Shown: piece after piece, positions 43,701 to 54,250 of the stretch
Layout: every line of letters begins with the position of its first letter
Numbering within the stretch: the first letter of the stretch is position 1
Source of the DNA: Phytophthora colocasiae
Lineage: Eukaryota > Oomycota > Peronosporomycetes > Peronosporales > Peronosporaceae
Direction of reading: 5' to 3'
Assembly: GCA_018806915.1 (NCBI GenBank)
Contig: JAGKQI010000040.1
Span: forward strand, 372,001 to 436,000
DNA length: 64,000 nucleotides
Program-made: the position numbers and the translations under genes
Notes under the pieces: model-generated
Seen by the model: the letters and a program-made list of their open reading frames with translations, nothing else
Told to the model about the DNA's origin: nothing
Database searches by the model: none

Positions 43701-45340
43701 CTACGGCTCGGTGAGCTCCATGTACTGGTGGCCGAAGATGTACAAGTGGGTCAGCACATATGTGCACACGTGCGAGACGTGTCAGCGGGTTAAACCCTCG
43801 CCGCATGCGGCAGCGCCTTTGGCGAGCTTGCCTGTACCCTCTGGGTGTTGGCAGTCCATGAGTATGGACTTCGTGTTTGGCCTGCCGAAGGATACGGCAG
43901 GCAACACGGGCGTTGTGGTCTTTGTTGACCGTTTGAGCAAGATGGCTCACCTAGCGGCTGTGCCGGACACCGTCGATGGCGCTGGTACAGCGACGATCTT
44001 CATCGATCGGGTCTTCCGCCAGCATGGGCTGCCTGAGACCATTGTCTCGGATCGAGATCCCCGTTTCACGGGTCACTTCTGGACGTCCGTCTTCAAGGTG
44101 CTGGGCACTCGACTGGACATGTCCACGGCGGACCATCCGCAGACCGACGGTCAGACCGAACGCGTGAACCGCGTTCTGGAGGACATCCTCCGCAGCGTAT
44201 GCGCTGAAACGCCGAAGCGTTGGAGCGCTATGCTCCCTCTCGTTGAGTTCTCCATGAACAATGCAGTGCATGCCTCGACAGGCTTCACCCCGTTCTACGT
44301 GAACGGCCTTGCGCATCCGCGCGTCCCGCTCACTCCGCCTCGCGGTAGCCTTGGGCTTAGTGGGGGAGAGGCTGTGCCGTCGCTCGACTCCGAGCTTGCT
44401 GATATCAGCCCTTCTGCTGTGCGTAAACAAGTCGATGACTTCCTCTCGGTGAGATTGAGCGTATTACGCCGTGTGCGTGACGCGATGGCCGAAAGCCAAG
44501 ACATTCAGAAAGAACAGGCTGATGCAAAAGGCAGAGGCAATGTATGGGAATTTAAGGTCGGTGACCAGGTTTTATTAAACGCTAAGAACCTACCTACACA
44601 TGCAGTGTCAAGTGTCTTTAAGACGAAATTGCGTCCGCGTTTCATCGGACCATTTACGGTCGTATACGCTTGACTTGCCAAAGCGGATGCGAACACACCC
44701 GGTGTTCTACGTCGGCTTGCTTAAGCCATATCGGGACCCCGCGGGGGTGAGCGCGGAGGCGCTGGCACCGACGACACGTGCCCAGGCTGCGTCATCTGCA
44801 GCAGCAACGTCACCTGACCTCGCAACTCAGCGAGCTGAAGCTCCTGCTGGTGCAGGCGAGCAGTCAGGGACTGAGGACCTTCGAGCCAAGCCATCCGGCT
44901 TTCAATCTCCTCCATGTCATGAGCGAGACAAGCATGCGAATGCCAAACGCTCTCCAGGTTCCCCTGAAGAGACTGAGTCTGACTCTGGAGAGTACCGATC
45001 GAGTGATCGAGTTGATACCAAGCGCGCCGCGACAAATAGCGCTCATCACACTCGTCGAGTATTGCGTTCCGCAGCGAATCGGCCTCCTCCGCCGTTGCTC
45101 GATGAGCAGGGGACTCCCCACTACCACGTGGAGCGCCTGATGGCGCGGCGTCGCCACCGTAGTCAAAACCAGTATCTGGTGAAGTGGCGTGGATATCCTC
45201 ATTCCCAAAACTCGTGGGAGTTTGAAGGGCCCCTGAGGCAGGACTGCCCTGACGTCGTGGACGCTTTTGATCGCGAAGATCGGGGGCGCCCGAAGGGCTC
45301 GAGGTCGACCACTCGGTCGACACCCGCTTCTCACCACTAG
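40761..45340 (+). pseudogene. Gypsy copy 3 pol
   Basis: Pol follows the gag TAG in the same frame (CAG TAG ATG CGG). It reads protease (VLIDSGASGNYV), an extended Ser/Thr/Arg linker with one more ARTP...SVSDTGP unit than copy 1, and the RT fingers to 42350. Breaks: the 17-bp RT deletion (about 42335, plus a 24-bp in-frame one at 42373), a 2-bp loss near 42833, the 2-bp loss in RNase H near 43222, and a deletion of about 18 bp near 44663 before the chromodomain. Catalytic motifs (YFDD, RNase H, integrase DDE, chromodomain) are all recognisable, but the copy cannot make a working pol. Confidence 0.88.
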
Positions 45341-46732
45341 TGTGAGAAGCTGACGGACTAGCAGCCGAGCTCAGGCTCTGGTCCGTGGCTGGCACAGCCA
45401 GCGAGTCTCCCTCGGAGACTGAAGGAGCATCCTGCCAAGCAGGGATAGTGGCCTGAGAGGCGGGAGCCACTGCCGTCGTGTGACGAGGAAAGCGGCCGGG
45501 CCGCACGCGTATCTTCGCGTACTGGAAGAGTAGACCTCGAGCGAGGCGGACGTCCACCTCAGAGTGGCTCTCCATGAGCCGGTCAAACGACGCGAGCTCC
45601 GTGAAGCCTCGGCCCAGGTGGCCACATGGACCATGTAGTCCCGGGTGGTCTCTCCCGTTTGGAGCAGGAGTGGATAAGTCCTCATCTGAGGCACAGACTC
45701 CCGTCGTCGTTGCTTATCTAAGCGTTGCCGATACTCGGCGAGTGTGCACACCTGCGGGGTCAAGAAACGCTCATGGAGCCCCTGTCGCTGCTGAGTCTCA
45801 GCCACCGTACGTGGAGGATCGCCTATGGCGTAACCATGCAGGTTTGGCTGCGCCATCAACTGCTTCACCTGCTCGGCAGGGTCACGAGGCTCGAAGCCGT
45901 AGTCGCGCCGCGACAAAGTCCCCACGATGTCCCGTTGGACCGGTCGACGTGACTCTGGAGCACCGCTCATGGAAGCCTCCTGTGCCTCATCCAGAGGGTT
46001 GGTGATCGCGTCTTCGACGCCCTTGAGTGACTCTGGCTCATCGCGAGCAGGAAGTGGTGGTGCGTTGCGCAACGCGTTGAGCACGAGGCTCGAAGGTCCC
46101 TCCGGGAACGGATTGGGCTGCCGCAGCTGCCGAGGAATTGAGTACCGACGCGGATCACGTGGAGAGCGCAGCTCAGATCGAGTCGTCGGAGGGCTCGCAG
46201 GAGCGGGAGACGCATGGGCATCGCCCTGTTCGGACTCCTCGTAGTCCACTTCGACCTCGCCTTCCTCCGTAGGAGAGCGACGTGGGTCGCGCGTCGGTGA
46301 CGCTGTCGTGTACTCGAAGGGTGAGCCACCGCTACCACTTGACGTCGGGCTGGCCTTGAACATCGCTCCGTAGCGAAGGCGAGACGCCGCGAAATACTCC
46401 GAAACGGAGAGCGTGAGAGGAACCGAGGGCTCAGACCGGAAAGCGCTGAGGCGCTGAGGCGTAGACGCCTGGTCACGGGACACCTCAGGAGCGGTTGGCT
46501 CGCTGGGGAGAATTGGAGAATTTGCTCGTTGAGCCAGCGCGCCCGCGCACTCTCGTTGAGAGATTTCTTTTATCGGAAAGTTGCCGGTGACAGGCCTTGA
46601 CAAGGCAGTTATGTCTACAGTTGTAGATACTCCGTATTCACGGTTTGGTGGGGGAGGGTGTAACGGGGTTACACGGCGCTGCGCGCCTTGGCTACAATAG
46701 GTGTGGTATACACCATCCAGGTCACAAGTCAC
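44721..46732 (-). pseudogene. Antisense ORF of gypsy copy 3, frame-broken
   Basis: On the minus strand the frame from ATG 46732 inside the 3' LTR runs through ALSRPVTGNFPIKEISQREC and the Pro/Arg-rich part to 45371. A change of frame near 45575 (a local loss around RLMES) leads to the C-terminal coiled-coil part that ends at 44721. It overlaps the chromodomain end of pol (44690-45340) antisense. Confidence 0.6.
46647..46658 (+). other. Polypurine tract of gypsy copy 3
   Basis: GGTGGGGGAGGG directly abuts the 3' LTR. The same tract is on the minus strand next to the left LTR of copy 2 (35050-35061), and a relative borders the LTR at 62689. Confidence 0.75.
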
Positions 46733-47071
46733 AGATCCGTGTACGACACATAGTGTTTCTCACACGTCACATATGTAGCCAGTTGCTGGCTGTTAGCTCA
46801 GAGCCACACATTACATTTGATTAGGATTTAGTATGTTAGATACTAAATCCGTTACATTCAGGATTAGGGCAATAAAATAAATAAAAATCAGTTTTGCATT
46901 TTACATAATTAGTGTTAGTTCCTTTATTATAGGGACACTGATTGTGAGAGTCCCGTATTTAGTGGACTACTTGGTTCTTGTATAGAACCGAAGGCTAGTG
47001 CCTTGCAAGCAGGACTCTACGAGTCAACCAAACTTCCTCTGTGCCGTGCACACCTACGCAGTCCCGCTGCA
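46659..47071 (+). repeat. 3' LTR of gypsy copy 3
   Basis: 413 bp, same ends as 39323-39732. It differs at a cluster of sites between about 46710 and 46800 and by a few small indels. Confidence 0.9.
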
Positions 47072-49205
47072 CGCATGAGCAGCTGATAGTACCCATCGAC
47101 TAAGTCGAGCGCACTGTACATGGTGCAACCCACCATGTTGTTCTGAAGAACGTCCTTCCTAGGAATCGGCGTCTGCGCCGGAATCGTGGCAGCGTTGAGC
47201 TTGTTAAAAGCGTGAACGATACGCCACTTGCCGTTCGGCTTTCTGACACAGAACGTTGGCGCGGAGTGCGGAGACTTGCTCTCGCGTACGAGACCCGCCG
47301 CGTGCTTCGCACGGAAGAAGGCGTCAATGACGTCGCATTGCTCTTTAGGAAGAGGCCACTGCCGGGTCACGCGGTATTTAGTTCCGGGAACTAAGTCGAT
47401 CTCATGACGAACGCCTCGGTCAGGAGGCAGGCCACTCGGTGGTTCCTTCGAGACAACGTCTCCATATTCCTTCAACAAGGAGTAGAAGGGATCCGAGGGA
47501 TTCTTGAGGATCTCTGATCCACTCCTGGCGTTCAACGCCTTCTTGACTTCGGCCAAGACGGACTCGTCAACGAGGGACGACGAGTTTAACTCCTCCTCAG
47601 GTCGAACGATGACCACCTCGGCGAGTTCGCCAGCCTTCAAAGCATCGCCAAAGTCGGCGAAGGACATCTCCTCTAGCTCAAGGAGCTTGTCAACACTTGG
47701 CAAGTCGTCCAGCAGGACACTGCCTTCGGCACTGCCGTCCACTCCATCAACCAGAGTGTATAGCTGCCCACAGCCCTCCGGTGCGTCGGCACTTGACGTC
47801 ACGGATGACTCAGACGCAGAGCGTCTCGCCCGAAGGGCCTTACGACGTCTTCGCCTAGCCGAAGAGCGTCTACTCGACGGAGTACGTGCCGTCGCACAAG
47901 TTTCGGCCTCTTTCGGCCCAGTGTCAGAGACACTCAGCGATCCACTCGGTCGACGACCGATGCCGCTCAGCGGAGTACGTGCCGCTGCACAATCAATGAC
48001 CGTAACAGGTCCAGTGTCAGAGACACTCAGCGATCGACTTGGTCCACGACCAGTATCACTCGACGGAGTACGTGCCGCCCCACAGGGTTTACGTGAGCTT
48101 TGCCCACACGTTGACTCACTGTCAACCAGCGCTACGCGCTCAACAGGACTGCGGTCTCGCTATCGGTGCTGTCCACTAACTCGGACACACCGACTTCCAG
48201 CATCATAGCCGACTCGGCTCGATGCTCGCGCCAATAGCGCTTCTGCTTCCTAGCAGAGGTGGGTTCATGACTCGCCAAAGCTCCACTAGGAGAGAAGTGC
48301 GTAGCACCTAAGGTCTTCGACCTCCAGTCAATCCATGGCTCGTGGCGCTCCAGCCACGCCATACCAAGGATGAGGTCGTACCTCGAATCCAGGTCCAAGA
48401 CCAAGCAGCGTTCTACGCTGTCGAAGTCCAGGAACTTCAGCCGTAGGTCCATGGGGACCTTGGCTGCCGTGACACGGACGCCCGTCGCTAGACGGACAGT
48501 GACGGTGTCACCTCTTCGCGCTCGAAGCGCCTCAGCATATTGCTGACTACCCTCAACGGTGGAGCGTCTGACATAGTTGCCAGACGCTCCCGAATCGATC
48601 AACACGATCCACGGCTTCTCGAAGCCCTTCACGTCCACATGGACGACCAGCAAGCCCTGCTTGCTCACACGTTCCGTGTTCAAGAGCACGGAGCTCTTCG
48701 GGGCTGAGCCCCAGTGCCTCTCACGCACTGCAGAACTCAGTTCTTCCCCAGTAGACCGCCCCGCGTCTACTGGGAGCCGTCGTTTCCCTGGGCAGAGCCC
48801 AAAGCGGGACCCGCGGCAGGGTTGCGACCAGTCTGGCCGGCGCGCTCTTTGCGCAGAGGGCAGTTGGGCCTCAGGTGTGTGGGACTACCACACGTGTAGC
48901 ACCGACGAGTGCTCATACGCTGCACCGCAGCTCGTAGCTCGGCTACTTCATCTTCAGCATAGCTGAGGTCCATGGGCTCGGGTCCCCCGGACCCTGTGCT
49001 GTTAGCACCGACCCTCGACAACTTAAAGTTGTGTTCAGCATTCAATGCCACGCTGACAGCGTCCTCGAAGGTGCGAGGATTCTGACGGAATGCCTCCGTC
49101 CTGGCCACGCCAGCTCTCAGACCTTCCATGAAGATAGTCACGGTGACCACCTCAGGTAGAGGATCGGCAGCCATGCCGGCAATGAGCGTGCGCAGCTCTT
49201 GGACA
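47072..49205 (-). pseudogene. Gypsy copy 2 gag C-terminus, protease and RT start
   Basis: On the minus strand: gag from [19 protein letters not shown] to the zinc knuckle (49174-48767), protease with VLIDSGASGNYV (48728-48132), the Ser/Arg-rich linker, and a frame of 261 residues (47802-47017) with WRIVHAFNKLNAATIPAQTP and DVLQNNMVGCTMYSALDLVDGYY. The last block is complete here, unlike copies 1 and 3. It is cut at 47077/47072 by copy 3 and truncated at 49205. Confidence 0.88.
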
Positions 49206-50580
49206 AGAAGCTGCTGTTGAGCATCATCATCAGGTGGTAATTCGTGTTGTAGATATTGTGTATCACCAAAGATATTTCCCCTGTGTTCTTGAAAACCTCA
49301 TTTGACACTGTCCCGTCGGCAAGCTTAATGGATTGAAAAGGTGTGTGCCGCAGCACATACCTTGGTGGCCGGAAGAAGAAAGATGAGCTTCGCTCGGATT
49401 CCGTCACAGCTTGTTCAAAACCAACACCACTGCGGAATTTAACCCATTCTTCTTTCCTAATCTTCTTCTTCGCAAAGTAGTAATCAATGGATGCTTGCTC
49501 ATCGTCGCCTTTTCTCGCAACAGCATCCGCACATTCTTCTAAGTGCTGTCGGGCAAGGTCAAGTTCCGAATTTGCAGCGGATTTCAGATTTCTTTGGCAC
49601 TACTTGAGATAACTTTTCATACGGCATTTCCATGACTTCCATACAATTCCAGGGTTGGTCGATACCCGCAAAACAGAAAGCAACTTCTTGGCTTCCTCGC
49701 GAATATCCTCTCGTAACTGTGGTATCTGCAGTAAACTATCTCGAAGACGCCAAAATCCCGGTCCAGTGGGATGATGCCAGGAAGAAAGTTCAACTTGATG
49801 GGTCTTATGGTCACTACCGCCCCATGGCTCGTACGATGCAGTATGGTAGCTCGACGACACCACTTCATCAGAGATAAAAATGTAGTCCGGTCGGTTTCGA
49901 CGAGGCCTAGGGCCTGAGAACGTTCTTGTATCTGGATGGTGAAGTCTCCAAGCATCGGCAACGTTAAGTTCAGCCACCCACGATAGTAACACATTCCTGC
50001 TAGAATCCGGAGGCGGTTCATCTAAAATGGCATCCACTGTTGGGTCTACAGCCAGATTGAAATCTCCACACACCACATTAATCACTCCCTGTTCATCCTG
50101 AAAATTCGTATCACATAAGAGATACTCGAAAAACCTTTTTCGCGCCGCTGCATCCTTAGGTGCGTAGATATTGTGGACGTAGCAGAGCGTTCCACCCCAT
50201 TGCAATCGGCCCAGCAAATATCGGTTGAGGATTGTTGCCGACTCCAAAACTGCGGCAGTCTCAACACCCGGGCAAGAGCCATGAAGAATCGTTGCTACTC
50301 CTCCACTTCGTGAGAATGTTGTTCGCTGAGAAACACCATTTTTGTCAGATATAAAAACACGTCCACCGTAACACTGTTGAATCAAGTAGCTAAAGCGACC
50401 CGCTTGAGCTTGATCTCGAAATCGGGTCTCTTGAATACAAGAAATATAAAAATACTTGTGCGGGAAAATCAGATAATTACCTCCATCTTTCACTCCATGC
50501 ACATTCCAGGTCAATATTTTGCACGATTGACCAAAATCCACTGCCCCCACCAGATTAATCATGCTGGGTCGCCTCCACAA
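49206..50580 (-). pseudogene. LINE A endonuclease domain and linker
   Basis: A 326-residue frame has an apurinic-type endonuclease fold: ILTWNVHGVKD at the N-terminus, CIQETRF, NIYAPKD, VVCGDFNLAVDP and GGSDHKTHQVEL at the end. This enzyme nicks target DNA for target-primed reverse transcription. A TAG at 49600-49602 interrupts it; the same frame continues (AANSELDLARQHLEECADAV, KLADGTVSNEVF), which is the linker to RT, and is cut at 49206 by the gypsy 2 boundary. Confidence 0.88.
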
Positions 50581-50587
50581 TAGGCGT

Positions 50588-52526
50588 TAAGTCCTTAAGC
50601 GTAATGATTGGCAGTTCTTGTTGTGAAAGTGGACTGCTTTCCAAAGCAACGATATCAGCCAGCAACGAACTAGTTGGGAGCTTTTTGACAATTGCCTTAA
50701 CACTTGGTGGCCAAGACGAGATCGGAGCAGCCCCAGGAGCGCTTCGTCGGAGAGAACGTTGCATTTACCACGTACAATCCCCACATGTGCTTTACCAACA
50801 AGACAGGAGGTCCATTCGTTTGATCCAGAGAGAAACGGGCACATGGTGAGCATCAGTAATTCAAATGCACTACTAAGCGTAGTGTAGCCCATTGATTCTT
50901 GATTTCGGTGCTTTGTTTTTCGATACCTGACATTAGAAAATGCAGAAACGTTTCTCGTGATTTACCCATTGGAAGCTTGGAGGCGATAACTCGCTTGTTG
51001 AATGAAAGACTTGGGCCCCCCTCTGTAACCAAGACACGGTTAAACAGGTGGAGCGTTGCAAGTTCATCAGTACTTTTGCCTTCCTTAGCGAGATCACAGC
51101 ATATCGCTGTTGACCATGCTATCGGCATCATGGCCATTGACTCCATGATTTTGTCCATGTTCTTGGAGTCATTCAAAGTTTCAGTAACGGATTTCAGGTG
51201 TTCCATGCTTTGCGAAACATGGTCATCGTGAGCCTCAAGTTCAGTTGCTTTAGCCGACGCTACAACTTCTTCATCAGCACCAACTTGAACTCGAACAGAA
51301 GCCTCTCGACGCGTAAAGCATTTCTTGGTCGGTAGTGACTCATGGTCACGCCCTGAGTACCAGACGGAGTTAGGTGGGGGATCAAGAGCATGCCAGACAC
51401 AGGTCCATTGGCTACATTTGGCTCAAAAGTCTCGAATTCACACTCCAGTTCTTCGAGAGCGCCAAAAGGGTTGGTGGCAGCGAAAGAAGGCTCAGAACGT
51501 TCAATACGTTTGAAACCTGTTTCCAAATGACGTCCCATATCAACGTCCTCGTCGCTTGGAGTAGATTGCATGTCAGTGTCTCCTTCATTAAGCTCAGGAC
51601 CCTGTTGTCCTTCAACGTTAGGAGATGACTCCACAGGCTCGGCCACCTCAGACTGGCATGGTGCATCCGCGTCGGTTTTCAAGCTGGGTGGTCGCTGTGA
51701 TCAGGGGCCACATGTTCAGAGGATAGTTTCTGACCTTCTCTTTCCACTCCATCATCTTGGGGTTCCATTCCATCTTGAGGCATCACCGCATAAGACGACT
51801 TTTTGATCATTAGAACGCTTGCCTCGCGCAATGTAGAACTTCCGGTCATACACGAGTTGATTCGTCACGAAACCGTGGACTTTGAGGCACGTTGGTGGTT
51901 CCTCTTGTCCAAAGTAAAAACGCCATGTTGGCGTTGTCACATGGGTCTCCATATTGACATCCCTGGGTGTCATGAACAGGGGGTCTCGCTCCCAGTGCAG
52001 CAAGTCCCATAAACAAATTGTTGGCCATCCTAGTGGAGCGAACTCCAAAGGTATCCAGAAAGAACTTGTTCGAAAGTGGAGACTGGCTCTTCACCTTGAA
52101 TCGGCGGCTCAGGAGGTTCACCTCCTGACCTATGAGCATCCTTTCGGCGTCGCTGGAGTGGACATGGATGAGAACACCCCCGGTTGGGGCCTTTTCAATC
52201 ATGGCTACTTCGTAATTCGACAGCAGCTCCTTCACAACAGCGTTCCCGTGGTATTGAAGAAATGTGTTGATCACAACGCGCATTGCCACCGTCGAACAAT
52301 AAGTTCCAGAGTCAATGATAACGACATGCGCCGTTGGCAAGGGCGTAAATGGCTGTTGCTCCGTCATTAAGGCGAGATATTCAGCAGCTGAGGTGTCATT
52401 GCGTTCATAAGCATCAAAAAGACGCGCAGCATCTTCATCCGACAAGCGTGGTTCTGAGAGCATCGATTTCGATCGACGAACGCGCTCGAATTCCTGCGAG
52501 CGCAGGTGATCGGCCATTGATGCCAT
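50588..52526 (-). pseudogene. LINE A ORF1 (nucleic-acid-binding), broken
   Basis: The ATG at 52526 opens MASMADHLRSQEFERVRRSK and a first frame of 226 residues. Later frames (52048-51752, 51682-51260, 51206-50853, 50764-50590) hold the rest, including WRFYFGQEEPPTCLKVHGF and an acidic middle. No known zinc knuckle is obvious. Position upstream of the endonuclease on the same strand and the short 5' UTR point to ORF1 of an L1/Tx1-like LINE. Several frame changes break it. Confidence 0.65.
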
Positions 52527-52599
52527 TGTTCTCCGAGGGGGTTAGGGTTCGTTCCGAGCAGTTGCTAGCAAAACGATTTGTCTTAAGGAAGGAACTTAG

Positions 52600-53085
52600 C
52601 ACCTCTTGCGTGCTTGAACGCTCAACTCGTGTTTCACGAAAGTGTATATCATTTCGGAGTCTCCACGTTGCATGAAAAACAATTGCAGTATGAGCCCGCC
52701 ACAGAATGTCTGTCTCCATTCCAGCCTGAGATCGTTCGGCTTTGTGAATTGTAGTAGCCATCAATCTAATGCCACCGGGAAAATTCGCTCCATGGAGCCC
52801 AAAGCGATCGCCGCATCTCTTCTAGCGCTGGACACAATAAAAAGCATTTTTCAACTGTCTCATTCGCTGTGCATGATTGTCGACATTACTGGACAGTGGG
52901 GTTAAGCGTTTTCAAGAAACATAGCCGTGAGCCAAGTATGAGATGTCTAAAAACCAATCGGAGCATGATATCATGGACAACCGGGAGAAGACAGCATTGC
53001 AGCGATATATATTCCAATAATGTCTTGTGAGTCCGGGCTTGAGGGCAACCAAGCTCCTTTAGAGGGTGAGGGTTCACCGACGTAT
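52600..53085 (-). pseudogene. LINE B C-terminal coding, first part
   Basis: Minus-strand frames give NPHPLKELGCPQARTHKTLL, LPVVHDIMLRLVFRHL and LCFLKTLNPTVQ, then a frame change and ILWRAHTAIVFHATWRLRND, homologous to LINE A and LINE C ends. It is cut at 52599 by LINE A (13-bp duplication) and continues at 21937-21708. Its 5' junction near 53085 joins Ty3/gypsy pol sequence. Confidence 0.7.
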
Positions 53086-54250
53086 TTTTTGCCTTGGAGT
53101 ATTGTCGAGGCTTCGTTCGATATGGCGCAGAGCCATCAACCAGGACAACACGCAGTGGTTCAAGTTTTGCCGGCGGGTCCGCACCTAACTTCGTTCTCCA
53201 TAGATGTAACGCGTCTGTTGCTGCCTCCCGTAGCGCTTTCACACGTTCTTGCAGAAATCCCGCCTTCACCTCATCGTCTATCATGACATCGAGGCGTTCC
53301 ATTTTCTCCGAAGGAGTTGTCTCGCCTACATATGATCCTCTGGAATGTCATCCGCATCATCATCTGGGCCGACGTTGGCCGCAAGTTGTTTTAGTAGCTG
53401 ATCCACATTGATACCGAGCGACTTTAACGTCCGACCACCAAGCAACCGCGTCGCCCTCAATCACCAAACATTGCACTCTGCGCAAATTTACCGGTCCAGT
53501 AGCCGTTAATAGCTGGGCGTCTACTTCAGATTGTTCGTTGCATTGCACCACTCCTCGTCCATCAGACACTTCAACTTCCATGGGTACTGTTAGCTTCTTC
53601 ACCACGCGTTCAGCACCCAGCTTAGCGATCTCCTGCACTATGCTCCAGTTCCAGCTTGCCATTCAAAATGGCAGCACGATCAACGGACTGCACCGTTGAT
53701 CTTATTGTCTTTGCACGGAAGCGCTGGTTCCTCATATCATTCATACGTTTTAGAGCTGCTGCCTTCTCCTCTTCGCTAGCAGTGGGGCAATCTTTCGTCC
53801 AGTGTGCTCCCTTGCACACGAGACAACCATCGCGCGGCCGCATCTTCAGACGTTTTCTGGTTTATCTTGCTGCCTGCTTGCTGCTGATTCCGCGAGACTT
53901 TGCTCTTGAACGAAAATGCCGGTTTCTTGTTGCTGCTGTTTGTCCTCGGGTTGATAGAAGTCTTATCCACTTGCTTGATTTCTTTGGAGAGTCTATGACA
54001 ATGCTGCTGCTCACGGGCACGTTCCACTAACGCCTCGTAGAGTGCGATTTCGTCCTTCTTCAAGACTGATTTGGCAATGGTTAGATGCTCTATCTCCAGC
54101 TCCAACATATCGGGCGCGATGTTCTTTAGCAAGTACTTGCGCCGTAGCTTCATGCGTTCGTCAAAGCTTGGTCCATTTTCACGACCACTACCCAGGATTC
54201 CTGTCGCGAAGTCGGTGAAACTTTGGTCGCGGGGCAGGTGGCGTATAGTG
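53086..54250 (-). pseudogene. Ty3/gypsy gag, protease and RT start remnant
   Basis: On the minus strand: gag helical part (MKLRRKYLLKNIAPDMLELE), a CCHC knuckle CLVCKGAHWTKDC, a protease-region frame (53662-53360) and the RT fingers (PLRVVLVDGSAPYRTKPRQYS), ending where LINE B starts. The RT fingers resemble the NLP-inserted element (KLKPNARPYRCKVRQYS) but not closely. The rest of pol and any LTR were not found nearby. Confidence 0.7.

Larger units (their letters stand above)
39323..47071 (+). mobile_element. Chromodomain Ty3/gypsy copy 3, nested in copy 2
   Basis: A complete 7.7-kb element on the plus strand, with LTRs 39323-39732 and 46659-47071 and CGCAT target duplication at 39318-39322 and 47072-47076. 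It has gag and pol in one frame separated by a TAG, a G-rich polypurine tract against the 3' LTR and an antisense ORF at the 3' end. Its orientation is opposite to copy 2, so long inverted repeats result. The 3' LTR differs from the 5' LTR at more than ten positions in the U3-like part, more than expected if nothing has been exchanged since insertion. Confidence 0.93.
34640..49205 (-). mobile_element. Chromodomain Ty3/gypsy copy 2, split by copy 3 and 5'-deleted
   Basis: The 3' LTR is 34640-35049. Internal sequence continues to 39322, is broken by copy 3 (39323-47071), and resumes at 47077 through to 49205 in gag. The CGCAT duplication (39318-39322 and 47072-47076) shows copy 3 inserted here; copy 1 carries the uninterrupted CTCGCATGAGCAGC at the same spot. 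The 5' LTR and the gag start are gone: at 49205 gag sequence meets LINE A directly. Its RT start (47118-47190) lacks the two deletions seen in copies 1 and 3. Confidence 0.9.
21938..52586 (-). mobile_element. LINE A, full-length L1/Tx1-like LINE expanded by nested insertions
   Basis: A 13-bp target duplication, GGAAGGAACTTAG, lies at 21925-21937 and 52587-52599. Minus-strand order: a roughly 60-bp 5' UTR, ORF1 (52526 down), endonuclease (50580 down), a break at 49205, RT and C-terminal region (34639-32412), a break at 32411, and the 3' end with GTTAATCAACT near 21950. The interruptions are gypsy copy 2 (34640-49205) and a Harbinger element (21984-32408). LINE material totals about 5.7 kb. Some RT-encoding sequence is missing at the gypsy 2 junction, so a deletion accompanied or followed that insertion. 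Confidence 0.8.
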
